Shown here one piece after another: positions 1 through 10,152 of a stretch of DNA of 64,000 nucleotides. The position numbers and the translations under genes were made by a program. The DNA is taken from contig JANDJZ010000098.1 in NCBI GenBank assembly GCA_027943245.1, forward strand, positions 1 through 64,000. The letters run 5' to 3'. This DNA is from Acanthamoeba sp. SK_2022b (lineage: Eukaryota; Discosea; Longamoebia; Acanthamoebidae). How positions within the stretch are numbered: position 1 is the first letter of the stretch; the number at the start of each line of letters is the position of its first letter. The notes under the pieces were generated by a model. It searched no databases, was not told the origin of the DNA, and saw only the letters and a list, made by a program, of their open reading frames with translations.

Positions 1-784
1 CGCCCAGGTGAAGTGGGCGTCGACGTTGACGGTCTGGTTGGCGCCCATCCAGGTGAGCTTGAACGGGACGTTGTGGTGGCTGCCCTGGCCGGCGATCGAG
101 CGGCCGCGGCACCAGAGCGGGTCGTCGATGCCGTCGAACATGGCCGCCGGGCAGAGCCCGTCCTCGCGCAGGGCCGACGGGAAGCGGAAGAAGAGGGTCC
201 ACGCGAGCAGGGCGAACGTGAACGCGCACAGGGCCAGGACGACGGCGATCCACTTGCCGTTGCCGCGCAGCAGGCGCGCGCACGCGGTGGCGGTCCGGCG
301 CACGATGAGGCCAAAGAAGAGGAACAGGACGAGACCGACGGCGAAGGCCAGGGCGAGGATGACAAAGACCTGGGTGGTGACGAACACCGAGCGGACGTGC
401 TTGGAGCCAGCCGGGAGGTCGTCCCACGAGACGATGCGGTTCTCGGGGTAGAGGCCCTTGAGCGTGCTGTTGGGGTCCCTGCTCGACACTTGGACGTACA
501 TGCCCTTCCACGTCCACTGCCGCGTCAGCCGTCCGTTCACATTCACCTTGGGATCGCCTGCTCGCGAGTTGGAGATGTCTATCGACTCAAGATGCCTGTC
601 AAATTAAATCAATTTAAGAAAAAAAAGTCGAAGATAGCATGCATCATCAGATGAAGTTTACAAGATGTTAAGAAAATGAGTACCATGGGAAGATGAGGGC
701 AACCGCGAGGAAACTAAGGAGCACGAGCGTAATCACAGCTGCCAGCGATTGTCGGGTAACGAAGCGTGGATACCGAAATGCCAT
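1..784 (-). CDS. Multi-pass membrane protein, 3' end outside the window
   Basis: Two exons are visible: 684-784 and 1-595, joined over an 88-nt GT..AG intron at 596-683 (phase 2). The start at 784 gives an N-terminal signal-anchor (residues about 14-32). A polar loop of about 70 residues follows, then two strongly hydrophobic helices (VFVILALAFAVGLVLFLFFG and WIAVVLALCAFTFALLAWTL). After these comes a second loop with two cysteines and an NQT glycosylation sequon. The pattern suggests a four-helix topology (tetraspan/claudin-like), with the last helix lost beyond the left edge. That topology is inference and I do not recognise the family. The protein probably sits in the plasma membrane or an endomembrane. 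Confidence 0.68.
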
Positions 785-1178
785 TTTTCTGTCCTTTTCT
801 TACGTCAATGTATCGATTTGATGTTTCGCAGCTCCAACGGTGTATTGGAGCAGATGGCGTGTTCTTACTTGCGGCAATCGATTCGAGGGACAAGAAACGA
901 CTGACGGACTGGCGGCCTGACCAGGCCCTTGTTTGGGGACGCGTTCCGTGGTGGACGCGAAACTTCGCCCTGCTTGCTTGTCCCTTCTCCTTCCCCCTCA
1001 ACCACTCACCACTTGCTGTACTGGCGCTCAGCGGAGACGGTGACAGACAAGAAGAGACAACACAAAAAGAGGATGCATTTGGCAACACAAGCGAAGAGGC
1101 CGCGGGCACGGGCGTGGGTGTGGGCACGAGCCTGGCTTCACCAGCCTCTGAGCAGAGATCGCAAGCACCAAGGGCGCC
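785..1178. other. Intergenic stretch, no gene seen
   Basis: About 390 bases between the start of the membrane-protein gene and the stop of SF3B5, both on the minus strand. Open frames here are short, lack family resemblance and overlap each other. The stretch should hold the SF3B5 3' UTR and the promoter of the leftward membrane-protein gene. Confidence 0.6.
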
Positions 1179-1703
1179 TTATGGGGCCTCCTCCACCGGG
1201 GGAGGGTTGCCACAGGGCCGAATCATTTTCTACGCGTAACAAGCAGAGGAGAACGTGAGTGATGACGTTGTCGCGCAACATCGCGAGGAGTAGCAAGAAG
1301 AGGAGCTCGCGAGCGGGCGCGTAGAAAGAAGAAGGGCAGAGTGGCAAATAGAGCACTACAACAAAAGAAGGACCGGGCGAACGTACCTGGAGAAGGTTGT
1401 ACTTGACTCTGCCGATGGACTCGTTCTCCGCAATAGCGAAGTACTCAAGCATGGAGAAGTGACCCATATAGGACGCCAGGCTGTCTCGCTGCTGATTAAC
1501 TGCCCACTCCCTGAGGCGACAAGGATGTAGCGTAAGATGCCTAGCGGGAGGACGCCTCATGGCAAAAGAAACAACGATGCCCCCCCCCCCCAAATTACTA
1601 CAACGGACGGAGAGTACCATCGCGTGGTATCGGGATGCCCTGTGCCGACATACTTCATCTGCAAGTGTTCGGCTTGGCTGTTGAGGAAATCGCGTGACGA
1701 CAT
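1179..1703 (-). CDS. SF3B5: Splicing factor 3B subunit 5 (SF3b10)
   Basis: Three exons (1618-1703, 1387-1510, 1179-1229) join in phase to an 86-residue protein, the same length as the animal orthologue. SF3B5 is a small structural subunit of the SF3b complex in the U2 snRNP, which contacts the intron branch site in the nucleus. Diagnostic stretches are YVGTGHPDTTRWEWAVNQ, SYMGHFSMLEYFAIAENES and the C-terminal KMIRPCGNPPP. The first junction splits the Trp codon (TG|G). The last exon is only 51 nt and was found by looking for the conserved KMxxPCG tail, which follows a TAG acceptor. The intron between exons 1 and 2 contains a run of about 12 C/G bases. Identification is very secure. Confidence 0.95.
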
Positions 1704-1898
1704 CTTGCTTCCTCCTTTATCAAAACAAAATCGATGCAATCTTGGCTTTTGGTTTTTTAATTACTTTTTTCCCCCATCTTTTTCCCCGCCTTTTCCAAGC
1801 TTCATGATTTCGCTTCGCTGCGGTGAACGGCGTTCACTCTCAAACTCGCAAACACAACCTGCACCAGAAAGGCCGCCAGTCTTACCTCACCCACCGAC

Positions 1899-3133
1899 AT
1901 GGAAGCCGCAAAACCCAACAACAAATGCGTCAAGGTGGAGCTGGCTGGAGGGCAGGCGGAGGAGGGGAAGAAGGTGCGCGTGGTCGTCATCAGCGACACC
2001 CACAACGAACACACACCAGGCTACCTCACTATACCAGACGGCGACATCCTCGTCCACTGCGGCGACTTCACCCACAAGAGTACCTGTCTCGCGGCCATGC
2101 CACTCTCTCCCGCTGTTCTCGCTTTGACAACATTCCTGCACCAGACCAGTGGCGCGGGCTGCCGGAGGGCGAGGTGCCACACAGCCTGGGCGACTTCAAC
2201 CACTTCCTCGGCACCTTGCCACATGAACACAAGATCGTCATCTCCGGTACGTGTTCTCGTGCCGCGCCTCCCCATCAACTGCAGTTGCCCACTCAACGTC
2301 GTTTTTTTGCACCAGGCAACCACGAGATAGGGTTCAACAACATCAAGCGGAGGGACATCCGCAAGCTGCTGTCAAATGCCACCTATCTCGAGGACCAGGC
2401 GGTCACTGTGGAGGGCATCCGGTTCTACGGCTCCCCTTGGACCTCCTCCTCGTATACGCGCCCTCCCTTACTCTCACCTTTTCTTGCATAAAATCGGCCC
2501 ACGGCCCACGGCCTGCTGACAAGCGCGAGACGCGGTGCTCTCGCAGAAACATGGCCTTCAGCGCGTCTCGTTCGAAGCTGGCAGAGAAGTGGCAGAAGAT
2601 ACCGGACGACACCGACATACTCATCACCCACCTCCCGCCTTTTGGTGTGCTGGATTTGGCGTGGGTTGGATCGGCCGAAGGTTCCTTCACCCGCATTAAT
2701 GATTTATTTTTACCATTTAATAATAAATTATCCAAATCAATTTATAAACAAAAAAAAGACATTGCTCAGGGCCCTCTCGTTGTGTGTACCAGATACTCCG
2801 CGTGTTGCGTGTCAGGTGTGCGGCAAGGTGCATCCTTCGCACTCCCACTGGGGCAATCGAGACCTTCTGCGGCGAGTGACCGAGGTGCGTAGTTGCGTTT
2901 CCCGTGATTGCGATTTGCTTGCTTGGGAGCTGTGCAGAAAGGACGGTGACGGTTCTTGATGTTGATGTGCGCTGCTGCGTTTTTTGGAGTAGGAGGTGCG
3001 GCCAAAAGTGCACCTGTTCGGTCATGTGCACGATGCATCTGGCTCGCAGACGACCGAAGGAGTCACGTTCATCAACGCGGCCACGCACATGTTCCGCAAG
3101 TCCTACTACTTTGACTTTTACGTGCGCCCATAG
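1899..3133 (+). CDS. Calcineurin-like metallophosphoesterase (MPPED1/2 type)
   Basis: Six exons: 1899-2079, 2145-2246, 2316-2451, 2547-2664, 2816-2884, 2993-3133, about 248 residues. The five metal-binding motifs of the family are all present and in order: SDTHNE, HCGDFT, SGNHE, ITHLPP and FGHVHD. MPPED proteins are cytosolic metal-dependent phosphodiesterases with low cyclic-nucleotide activity; the physiological substrate here cannot be read from sequence. The exon 4 donor is the weakest call: GTTGGA at 2665 keeps the frame, but GTTCCT at 2681 is another GT that would need a different downstream exon. The exon 6 acceptor may be 3 nt later. The gene is divergent from SF3B5, about 195 bp between start codons. 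Confidence 0.88.
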
Positions 3134-3603
3134 CACTGTGGCAGTTATCCCTTTACAAATTCAACACTTAAATACACTTCCCTCGGCTGGCCACCAGCGC
3201 CATTACATAGATGCTTGAGTATGGGACACAGGCTTGTGGGCTACTGAGCAGACCACCGCGGTGTAAGCAAGCCTCTTTTTCTCTTTGTGTCCCCACACAA
3301 CACAATCAGTTAGGCCAATACCATGTGGTGTCGACAATTTTCCTAAAGTAGGATGCGCGTCTCTTTTCTCGTGGTTGTCGCTGCCCCTTCGCTGGCCCGT
3401 CCTCAAACAGGAAGGAGGGCGGGAATGTCGACATACTCACCTTCCTCGGCCGGCGACCCTCCACCTTTCTGCCGTCAGCATGCGGCCGACATCCATCCCA
3501 ACTTTCGGCAAGGGCGATTATATAAAGGAGCACCACCCCGCTGCACTTACAACTCTACCTAGAGCAACAGCAACAACTGAACACCAAACCAACACTACTG
3601 AAC
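3134..3603. other. Intergenic region holding the Hsp20 promoter
   Basis: About 470 bases between the phosphoesterase stop and the Hsp20 start. A clear TATA element lies about 80 bp upstream of the Hsp20 ATG. I looked for clustered nGAAnnTTCn heat-shock elements and saw only scattered half sites, so heat induction is expected from the family but not proven here. Confidence 0.6.
3519..3526 (+). promoter_or_regulatory. TATA box of the Hsp20 gene
   Basis: TATATAAA, 78 bp upstream of the Hsp20 start codon, in an otherwise GC-rich region. Spacing implies a start of transcription near 3550 and a 5' UTR of about 50 nt. Confidence 0.7.
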
Positions 3604-4149
3604 ATGTCTCTCTTCGGCTACACCGACCCCTTGTCCGACCTGCGCGACATGCAGAGGCAGATGGACAGACTCATGGGCTTCGTGGGCGGCGACATCACCG
3701 CGGACGTGCCGCTACTAACCTCTGGCCGCGACGTGGGCACCACGGCTCTCGCCCCGCGCTTGGGCGCTGGCGTCGGCCAGCTGGCCCAGTGGAACCCGAG
3801 CATGGACATCAAGGAAACCGACAAGTGCTTCCTCGTGCATGCCGAGCTGCCCGGCTGCAGCAAGGAGGACATCAAGCTGAGCATCGACAACAACCGGCTC
3901 GTGGTTGAGGGCCAGAAGCGCACCCACAAGAAGGAGAAGGGCGAGAACTGGGTGCGCAAGGAGCGCTTCGAGGGCTCGTTCTACCGCACTCTCCCGCTGC
4001 CGCGCGGCGTGGAGGCCAACCAGATCCAGGCCAACTACCAGGACGGCGTTCTTGAGGTCTGCATCCCGAAGCCTGCCGGCGCTCCCCAGAGGCAGACGAT
4101 CGACATCAAGACTTCATCGTCTTCAACTAGCGGTGTGCCGATCAGCTAA
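3604..4149 (+). CDS. Small heat-shock protein (Hsp20/alpha-crystallin)
   Basis: A single uninterrupted 181-residue frame. The alpha-crystallin domain spans roughly residues 60-158: the start WNPSMDIKETDKCFLVHAEL, the central region with NRLVVEGQ, GSFYRTLPLPRGV in the beta-6/7 region, and the terminal NYQDGVLEVCIPK. The N-terminal arm begins like many class I small Hsps (MSLFGYTDPLSDLRDMQRQM). These proteins form large oligomers that hold unfolding proteins in the cytosol. The C-terminal tail is Ser/Thr-rich and ends in VPIS, with VPI resembling the IxI/V oligomerisation motif. Lack of introns is typical of stress genes and contrasts with its neighbours. A TATA box precedes it and a polyadenylation signal follows. 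Confidence 0.95.
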   Translation: MSLFGYTDPLSDLRDMQRQMDRLMGFVGGDITADVPLLTSGRDVGTTALAPRLGAGVGQLAQWNPSMDIKETDKCFLVHAELPGCSKEDIKLSIDNNRLVVEGQKRTHKKEKGENWVRKERFEGSFYRTLPLPRGVEANQIQANYQDGVLEVCIPKPAGAPQRQTIDIKTSSSSTSGVPIS

Positions 4150-4234
4150 AGCGCCAAGCCTGCCGGCCAAGCGAGTGCCTCGTAACGTCAGCGCCTCCGC
4201 TTTGTGAATAGCCAACCGACATGCGCCAGTAGAA

Positions 4235-4240
4235 AATAAA
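4235..4240 (+). promoter_or_regulatory. Polyadenylation signal of Hsp20
   Basis: AATAAA, 86 bp after the Hsp20 stop codon, in the short gap before the convergent phosphatase gene. Confidence 0.6.
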
Positions 4241-4399
4241 GAGCATTTATTTCGCGGCCAACCAATCCAGTGTCCGTATCGAGGTGGAGCAACTGATTGA
4301 CACGCACAAGCGAAGATGGTTACATATGACGTGGTTGGTGTTACACGAGTTGTTGGAAGTTGTCCTTTGGTACACGGGGCCGTTCTTACGGCGTTAGGC

Positions 4400-5808
4400 T
4401 CATGGCGGGTGTGCGACGATTTGGGCAGGGCTGGAGTAGCGCGCCTTGAGGGCGCGATAGTCGGCCGTGTGCTTGTCGACGGTGAAGCGGTGCTCATGAA
4501 ACCACCGCAGCTGCCGGAGGAACGCTTGATTGGGGAACACCCGCCGGCGACGGCCCACGATCTCCAGTGCCTCCTCCAACGGGACCTGCAGTTCTCTCAT
4601 GACGAAGGCCACCACTACTTCCACAGTCAGCCACGATCTCACGGTGAGCCACGGGGTGGAGCCTACCGAGAGTCGCGGCTCGAGACACGCCCAGCATGCT
4701 ACGAGTTCGAGGGCGAGGAAAAGTGTCGTAAACAATGCACAGTCGACACTCACCCACGGTTGTTGCAGTCGGTCTGGCCGACAGGGGGGAGAGTAGGAGT
4801 GAGTGGTACCAGTGAACCAGCACTTTGCCCTTCTTGAGCCCCTCGTAGATGAACCTGAGTGCCTGCTCCAACACCTCGAGCATGTTGCAGTTCTCGCTCT
4901 CGTCGGCTTTGATAACGAGGTAGCGGAAGTCCTGGCCACCGCACATGCATTGGCACCCGAACAACGAAGCGCACTCACGGACATCGAGTGATCGTCCAAC
5001 GCCTCGGCCCGATGGGCCGGGGCAGTCACGGGGGAAGGGAGAGTGCGGAGAATAAGGGAAGGGCTCCTACGTCAGGCCAGAGTGGGGGCATGCTCTCAGC
5101 ACTGAGAATCGAACCGATCTTCAACTCTTTCAGACGCTCTCGCTTGTAGACTGCCCCTAGTTCGCCCAAGAACAGCCCTGGAAACACCTCTTCCGCGGGC
5201 AGACCTGTCCGGACCGCAGTAACAACTTTGGCGTAAGTCATGTCATGTCGGAGTTCTGCGGGCGCACGTGAGTGGTTGAGTGATACTCAAAGCGGGGGTT
5301 GCGTACCTGGGTCGGGCGACACCATGCGGAGCATGAACTGGTAATGGTCCATGTGCCAGACCGGAGGGAGAGCCCCAGCAGAGGTGGAGGCCAGAACGCC
5401 GAGGAAGTCGCGCACCAACAGCAGGCGGATGGGTCCGCGTTGGGCGGTGCCTCGGCCTGTGAGGCGAGCGTGGCCTAGCGGGGTCGGAGTTACACCTCTT
5501 GGGCTGGCGTGGTCGCAATCGATGCTGGTGCTGCTGTGGAGTTCGGCCATCAACATCGAGTCGTCCCATAGGAGGTGAACTTGTGAGTTCAAAAGGAAGA
5601 GCAGCTGTTGTTCTCGCTTGATCCACACAACGCTCTCAAGATCATCTTTGAAGCTGCCCACAGTTTTGATGTGCGGCGCGGAGACGGTGAAGCGGTGCTG
5701 CTCACGATTGGCCGTAATAACCAGCAGCTCGAGAGGCTCTGCGGCCGGAGAGCCCCTCCGGACAGCATCCGTGCACAGAGGCGTCACATCACTGCCTTGT
5801 GCGTTCAT
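4400..5808 (-). CDS. Dual-specificity protein phosphatase with an N-terminal extension
   Basis: Five exons (5307-5808, 5071-5255, 4810-4973, 4667-4698, 4400-4617) join in phase to about 366 residues. The DSP domain occupies the second half: PGLFLGELGA, then KADESENCNMLEVLEQAL, the active site VLVHCMLGVSRAAT, and VVVAFVMRELQV with the LRQL end. The catalytic Cys codon is split between exons 3 and 4, and the loop with the catalytic Arg is on a 32-nt micro-exon. The general acid is probably the Asp of KADE. The N-terminal ~165 residues are not recognisable. The start at 5808 (MNAQ) is a choice: an AG acceptor lies just upstream, so a 5' UTR intron or an earlier start is possible. Confidence 0.85.
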
Positions 5809-6395
5809 TTTCCTGTCTACTAAAGGGTGTGTTTGGACAACTGGGGGTTGCCACACGCACGCTTGTCTGTCGCTTGTCCCCGACCCAAGGGGGGGGGTCA
5901 CAATTCACTTCTTCACGAGCTGTTGGTCGAGCACCGATCCGGGCGGGCGTTGTCTCATCTTCAACGTGCTCGAGAGCCTGAGCCGCGTCCCATTCGCGGG
6001 GCAAGCGAGCTACAGGGAACAGATAAGAGAACGGTGAGTCATAGGGCCCAAAATGCAAGGCCGCCTAACGCCAGTAGTACTAACCACGACGCAAAGTATG
6101 CGTAGCCGGCCGCGGCCGTATATACCGTTGTCCGTCGTGGCTCCATCTGGGCGCGTGACCGCCCCTGTCAACCAATCTCCCTGGGGCGAGTGTGGCGATA
6201 CCGCACATGCTCCGATGTCAGGTCCATGTCAAGCTCGCGTGGTCAGCTCTCACGTGAGCGCACTCTCCACGTGTGGAGCTACGCGTCCAATGCTCTTCCG
6301 CAGAACGACACGCAGCAATGATTTCTTGCCATATTTGTGCTTGCACGTCAGCATGACAAGGCGGCAACATATGAAAAAAAGTGCACAAATACAAC
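5809..6395. other. Divergent promoter region
   Basis: About 590 bases between the start codons of the phosphatase (-) and the carboxylase subunit (+). It holds a G9 run near 5889 and no convincing coding frame. It probably contains both promoters and 5' UTRs. Confidence 0.55.
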
Positions 6396-7065
6396 ATGTC
6401 GTACACACAACCGTCCACGAACTTGCGGGAGATGGACCTGGGCGACCTCAATCCGAGGTGGAAGTCCAAGATCGATACGAATGCACCAGAGTATGAGAAA
6501 AACCGGCTGGAGATGGAGGGGCTGGTGGACGAACTACACGAGCGTCTGCGATTGAGCCTCAACCAAGGCGACCCCAAGTCGATCAACCGCCACCTGCAGT
6601 CTGGCCAGCTGCTTGGTTCGTCGACTCCAGCAAGCAATTACGAGCCTTTTCAATATCCAATCTTTCCCGATTTAATATTTATTACATTATTCTTTTATTC
6701 AGCTCGGGACCGCATCGAGCTGGTCCTCGACCAGGACTCGCCCTACCTTGAGCTGATGCCACTCGCGGGCTACGGCCAGGACGGCACCGAACTGGGTGGC
6801 TCCCTCGTGGGCGGCATCGGTCTCGTCTGGTACTGGGCGTGCAGCCCTCCGCCCTGATTAAGAGCAACAAAAACAACTCACCACTGTTGTCGTCGTTCCC
6901 CCCCCCCCATTCGGTCGCACGCAGCGGCGTGGAGTGCATGGTGTCGGCGAGCGTGAGCACGATCAAGGGCGGCGCCATGAATGAGGTCTCGGTCATGAAG
7001 TCGCTCCGACTGAGCGAAATCGCCTACGAGAACCGGCTGCCCTGCATCTCCCTCATCCAGTCGGT

Positions 7066-7148
<83 letters not shown>

Positions 7149-7904
7149 CACACACGCACACAAACTAACACCAAGTCCGTGTGTGGCTGTGACGATCAAG
7201 GCGGGAGCCGACCTGAGGCAGCAGGACAAGGTGTTCCACAGGGGCGGCGCGGCCTTTCGGGAGCTGGCGAAGAGGTCCAAGGCCGGCCTGCCCACCATCA
7301 GCGTCGTCTTTGGCAGCAGCACGGCCGGTAACCTGTGTGGCTCGAACAGCTCACCGCGCACGCCCCCCCCCCAAACGCTAACAGAGCCGTCGTGATTGGC
7401 AGGCGGGGCGTACAACCCCGGCATGTCCGACTACGTGATCATGGTCAAGAATCAGGCCAAGGTCTTCCTGGGCGGCCCGCCGCTGGTCAAGATGGCCACA
7501 GGAGAGGAGGTCGACGACGAAAGGTATTTTCCTTATTTTTATTTATTTATTTATACAAATTGTAAGGGTTTTTCGTTTGTGTTGTTGTGCAAACTCGCAC
7601 CATTTTATTAGTATTTATTTTTAATTGTGGTGACAGCCTTAATTTTATTTTAAATTAAAATATAATAATAATTATTGTGTGCGTGTAGTTTGGGCGGGGC
7701 GGACATGCACAGCCGAGTGTCGGGCGTGTCCGACTTCTTGGCGGTCAACGAGCACGACGCCATCCTCAAGGCGCGCCAGGTCGTGCACAACCTCCACTGG
7801 CAGAAGAAGACCGCACTCCCCCGAAGCCACTTCAGCGAGGCCGTCGAAGAGCCCTACTACGACCCCGGTATGCTTACTCGCTCCCTTCTCCTCCTTCCTC
7901 ACTG

Positions 7905-7974
<70 letters not shown>

Positions 7975-9306
7975 CACATGCACGCTATGAAATGGGACAG
8001 AGGAGATACTGGGGGTAGCGTCGGCCAACATTCGCATTCCATTCGACGTGCGCGAGGTGATCGCGCGCATCACCGACGGCTCGCGGTTCACCGAGTTCAA
8101 GCCCCTCTACGGCCCCACGCTCGTCACCTGCTTCGCCAAGGTGTTTGGCATCCCCGTCGGCATCATCTCCAACAACGGTGCCGTGCCGTGCCCTCCCCCC
8201 CGCCTTCTCTCCGCCCCCCCCCCGCCCCCCGGTGGCTCGAGCCAACGCCGCGTTGGGCGTGCAGGCGTGCTGTTCAGCGAGGCGGCGTGCAAGGGCACGC
8301 AGTTCATCGAGCTGTGCAACCAGCGGGACATCCCCATCCTCTTCTTCCAGAACATCACTGGCTTCATGGTCGGCAAGAAATATGAGGTGTGTGCGGGGGG
8401 GGGCTCGCCTTCTTCACAAGCGCGCGCGCGCGTTCGTGTGGTTGGCGGCGTCGGCAGAGGGGAGCTGACGAGTGAGGCGGGCGTGTGTGTTAGGAGGGAG
8501 GCATGATCAAGCACGGTTCCAAGTTCATCAACGCCGTGTCCAACAGCGGAGTGCCCCATATCACCATCCTCATGGGCGCATCCTACGGCGCCGGTAACGT
8601 TGCTCCCTTTGTACCGTGGCGCAAACGCAACCGCAACCGCAAACGCAAACGCAACCGCAACCGCAACCGCAAACGCAAACGCAAACGCAAACGCAAACGC
8701 AAACGCAAACGCAAACGCAAACGCAAACGCAAACGCAAACGCAAACGCAAACGCAAACGCAAACGCAAACCGAAACACGAAACTAAACGCAAACACATTT
8801 CAGGAAATTACGGGATGTGCGGTAGGGCGTACAAACCGCGGTTCCTGTTCTCGTGGCCCAACTCCAAGTGTTCGGTCATGGGGCCCGACCAGCTCACGGG
8901 GGTAACCCTGCCGACCTCCCCTCCCCCCTTTCTTACTCCACATCGCCTGACTCCTGGTGGGGGGGGGGCGCTCACGCTCAAAGGTGATGGACATCGTGTT
9001 CCGGGAGGCGGCCAAGAAGGCCGGCAAGACGATCGACGAGCAACAGGCGAGCATGAGGAAGGAGATGTTCAGGCAGGTCGTCGAGGAACAATCGAGCGCC
9101 TACTACACCTCGTCCCGAATCATCGACGATGGCATCATCGGTTCGTGCGAACACTGTCACCATCACCACGCAATGCACAGCGGCACTGAAACACGCACGC
9201 GCGTGCAGACCCGCGAGACACGAGAAACGTGTTGGGCATGTGTCTCTCGGTGGTCTACTCTGGCGAAGTCAAGGGCGACAACACGTGCGGCGTCTCCCGT
9301 CTGTAA
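6396..9306 (+). CDS. MCCC2: Acyl-CoA carboxylase carboxyltransferase (beta) subunit, probably methylcrotonyl-CoA carboxylase
   Basis: Twelve exons (6396-6615, 6703-6829, 6925-7063, 7201-7327, 7403-7523, 7689-7867, 8001-8177, 8265-8386, 8494-8593, 8804-8901, 8984-9140, 9209-9306), all phase-consistent, give 554 residues against about 560 for animal MCC-beta. The crotonase-type carboxyltransferase domains are seen through [84 protein letters not shown] and [14 protein letters not shown]. The enzyme transfers CO2 from carboxybiotin to an acyl-CoA, in MCC for leucine breakdown in mitochondria. The biotinylated alpha subunit is not in this window. The N-terminus shows no obvious presequence, so propionyl- or other acyl-CoA substrates remain possible. 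Several introns carry CA or hexanucleotide tracts. Confidence 0.93.
7068..7167. repeat. (CA)n microsatellite in an intron
   Basis: About 100 nt of nearly pure CA just after the exon 3 donor of the carboxylase gene. Confidence 0.95.
7907..7973. repeat. (CA)n microsatellite in an intron
   Basis: CA tract of about 66 nt in intron 6 of the carboxylase gene. Confidence 0.95.
8621..8796. repeat. (AAACGC)n hexanucleotide tract in an intron
   Basis: Nearly the whole of intron 9 of the carboxylase gene (8594-8803) is an AAACGC hexamer array with AACCGC variants at its left end. It creates long spurious frames such as poly-(Lys-Arg) and poly-(Ala-Asn). Confidence 0.95.
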
Positions 9307-9514
9307 TCTACGGTCTACACGCCTACGGGCTACACGCGCCTCGACGTGTAAAGACGGGCGGGACAGTTCAAGCGGGATCACGTTGATGTTGGATCGCCCA
9401 ATGGGCGTGAAAATGATAAAGTGGTCACTGTCCCACAGTGCTGTATTTTTGTGTTTTGTATAATATGTATGCATATTTTTTATTTATTCAATTATTCACA
9501 ATTTCACGTGTGGG

Positions 9515-10087
9515 CTAATGGCAGACGTGGTCCAGGAAGTGGAGGAGGGCCGGGAGGCCCGAGGGCTGGGTGGCCTTGAGCTCGCGCCGCTTGGCCTCGT
9601 CGCCGGCGAGGACGGCGGTCAGCCGCTGCTGCGTGCGGTCGACCACCTTGTGGAAGCCGTCCATGAACGGGCCTGCGGAGAGGGTCGACTGGAGGCCGAC
9701 GACGTCGTCGCACCACCGGCGGACATCGGGGTGGTCCGCCCCCACGTCGTCCCGCAGGAAGCGGGCCGAGGCCACGGCCCAGCCGATCCACTTGACCTCG
9801 TAGTTGCCCTCGTACGGGTCCATGCCCTCGTGCGGGAACGCCACGCAGTCGGCCTCCAGCTCGCGCCACGCCGGCAGCCGCACGTCCTCCTGTCACCCCC
9901 GACCGACCTCGCCGGCGTCAGCGTGTGATGTGTGATGTGCGTGTGCGCGCGCGCAGCGTCACCTTGTGCGAGTCGTCGTGGTCGCCGCTGGGCTTTTCCT
10001 GCCAAAGCCACTCAAAGGTCGCGATTTGCGTGGGGTCGTGCTGCCACTCGAGCATGCCGGCGTCCAGGCCCCACATCTGATTACGTC

Positions 10088-10152
<65 letters not shown>

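Noticed and set aside
13..654. Long plus-strand frame at the left edge
   Set aside because: It is antisense to a minus-strand exon with clear membrane helices and a phase-consistent first exon; GC-rich DNA gives long antisense frames here.
8107..8798. Poly-(Phe-Ala), poly-(Lys-Arg) and poly-(Ala-Asn) proteins
   Set aside because: They are translations of the AAACGC hexamer array inside an intron of the carboxylase gene.
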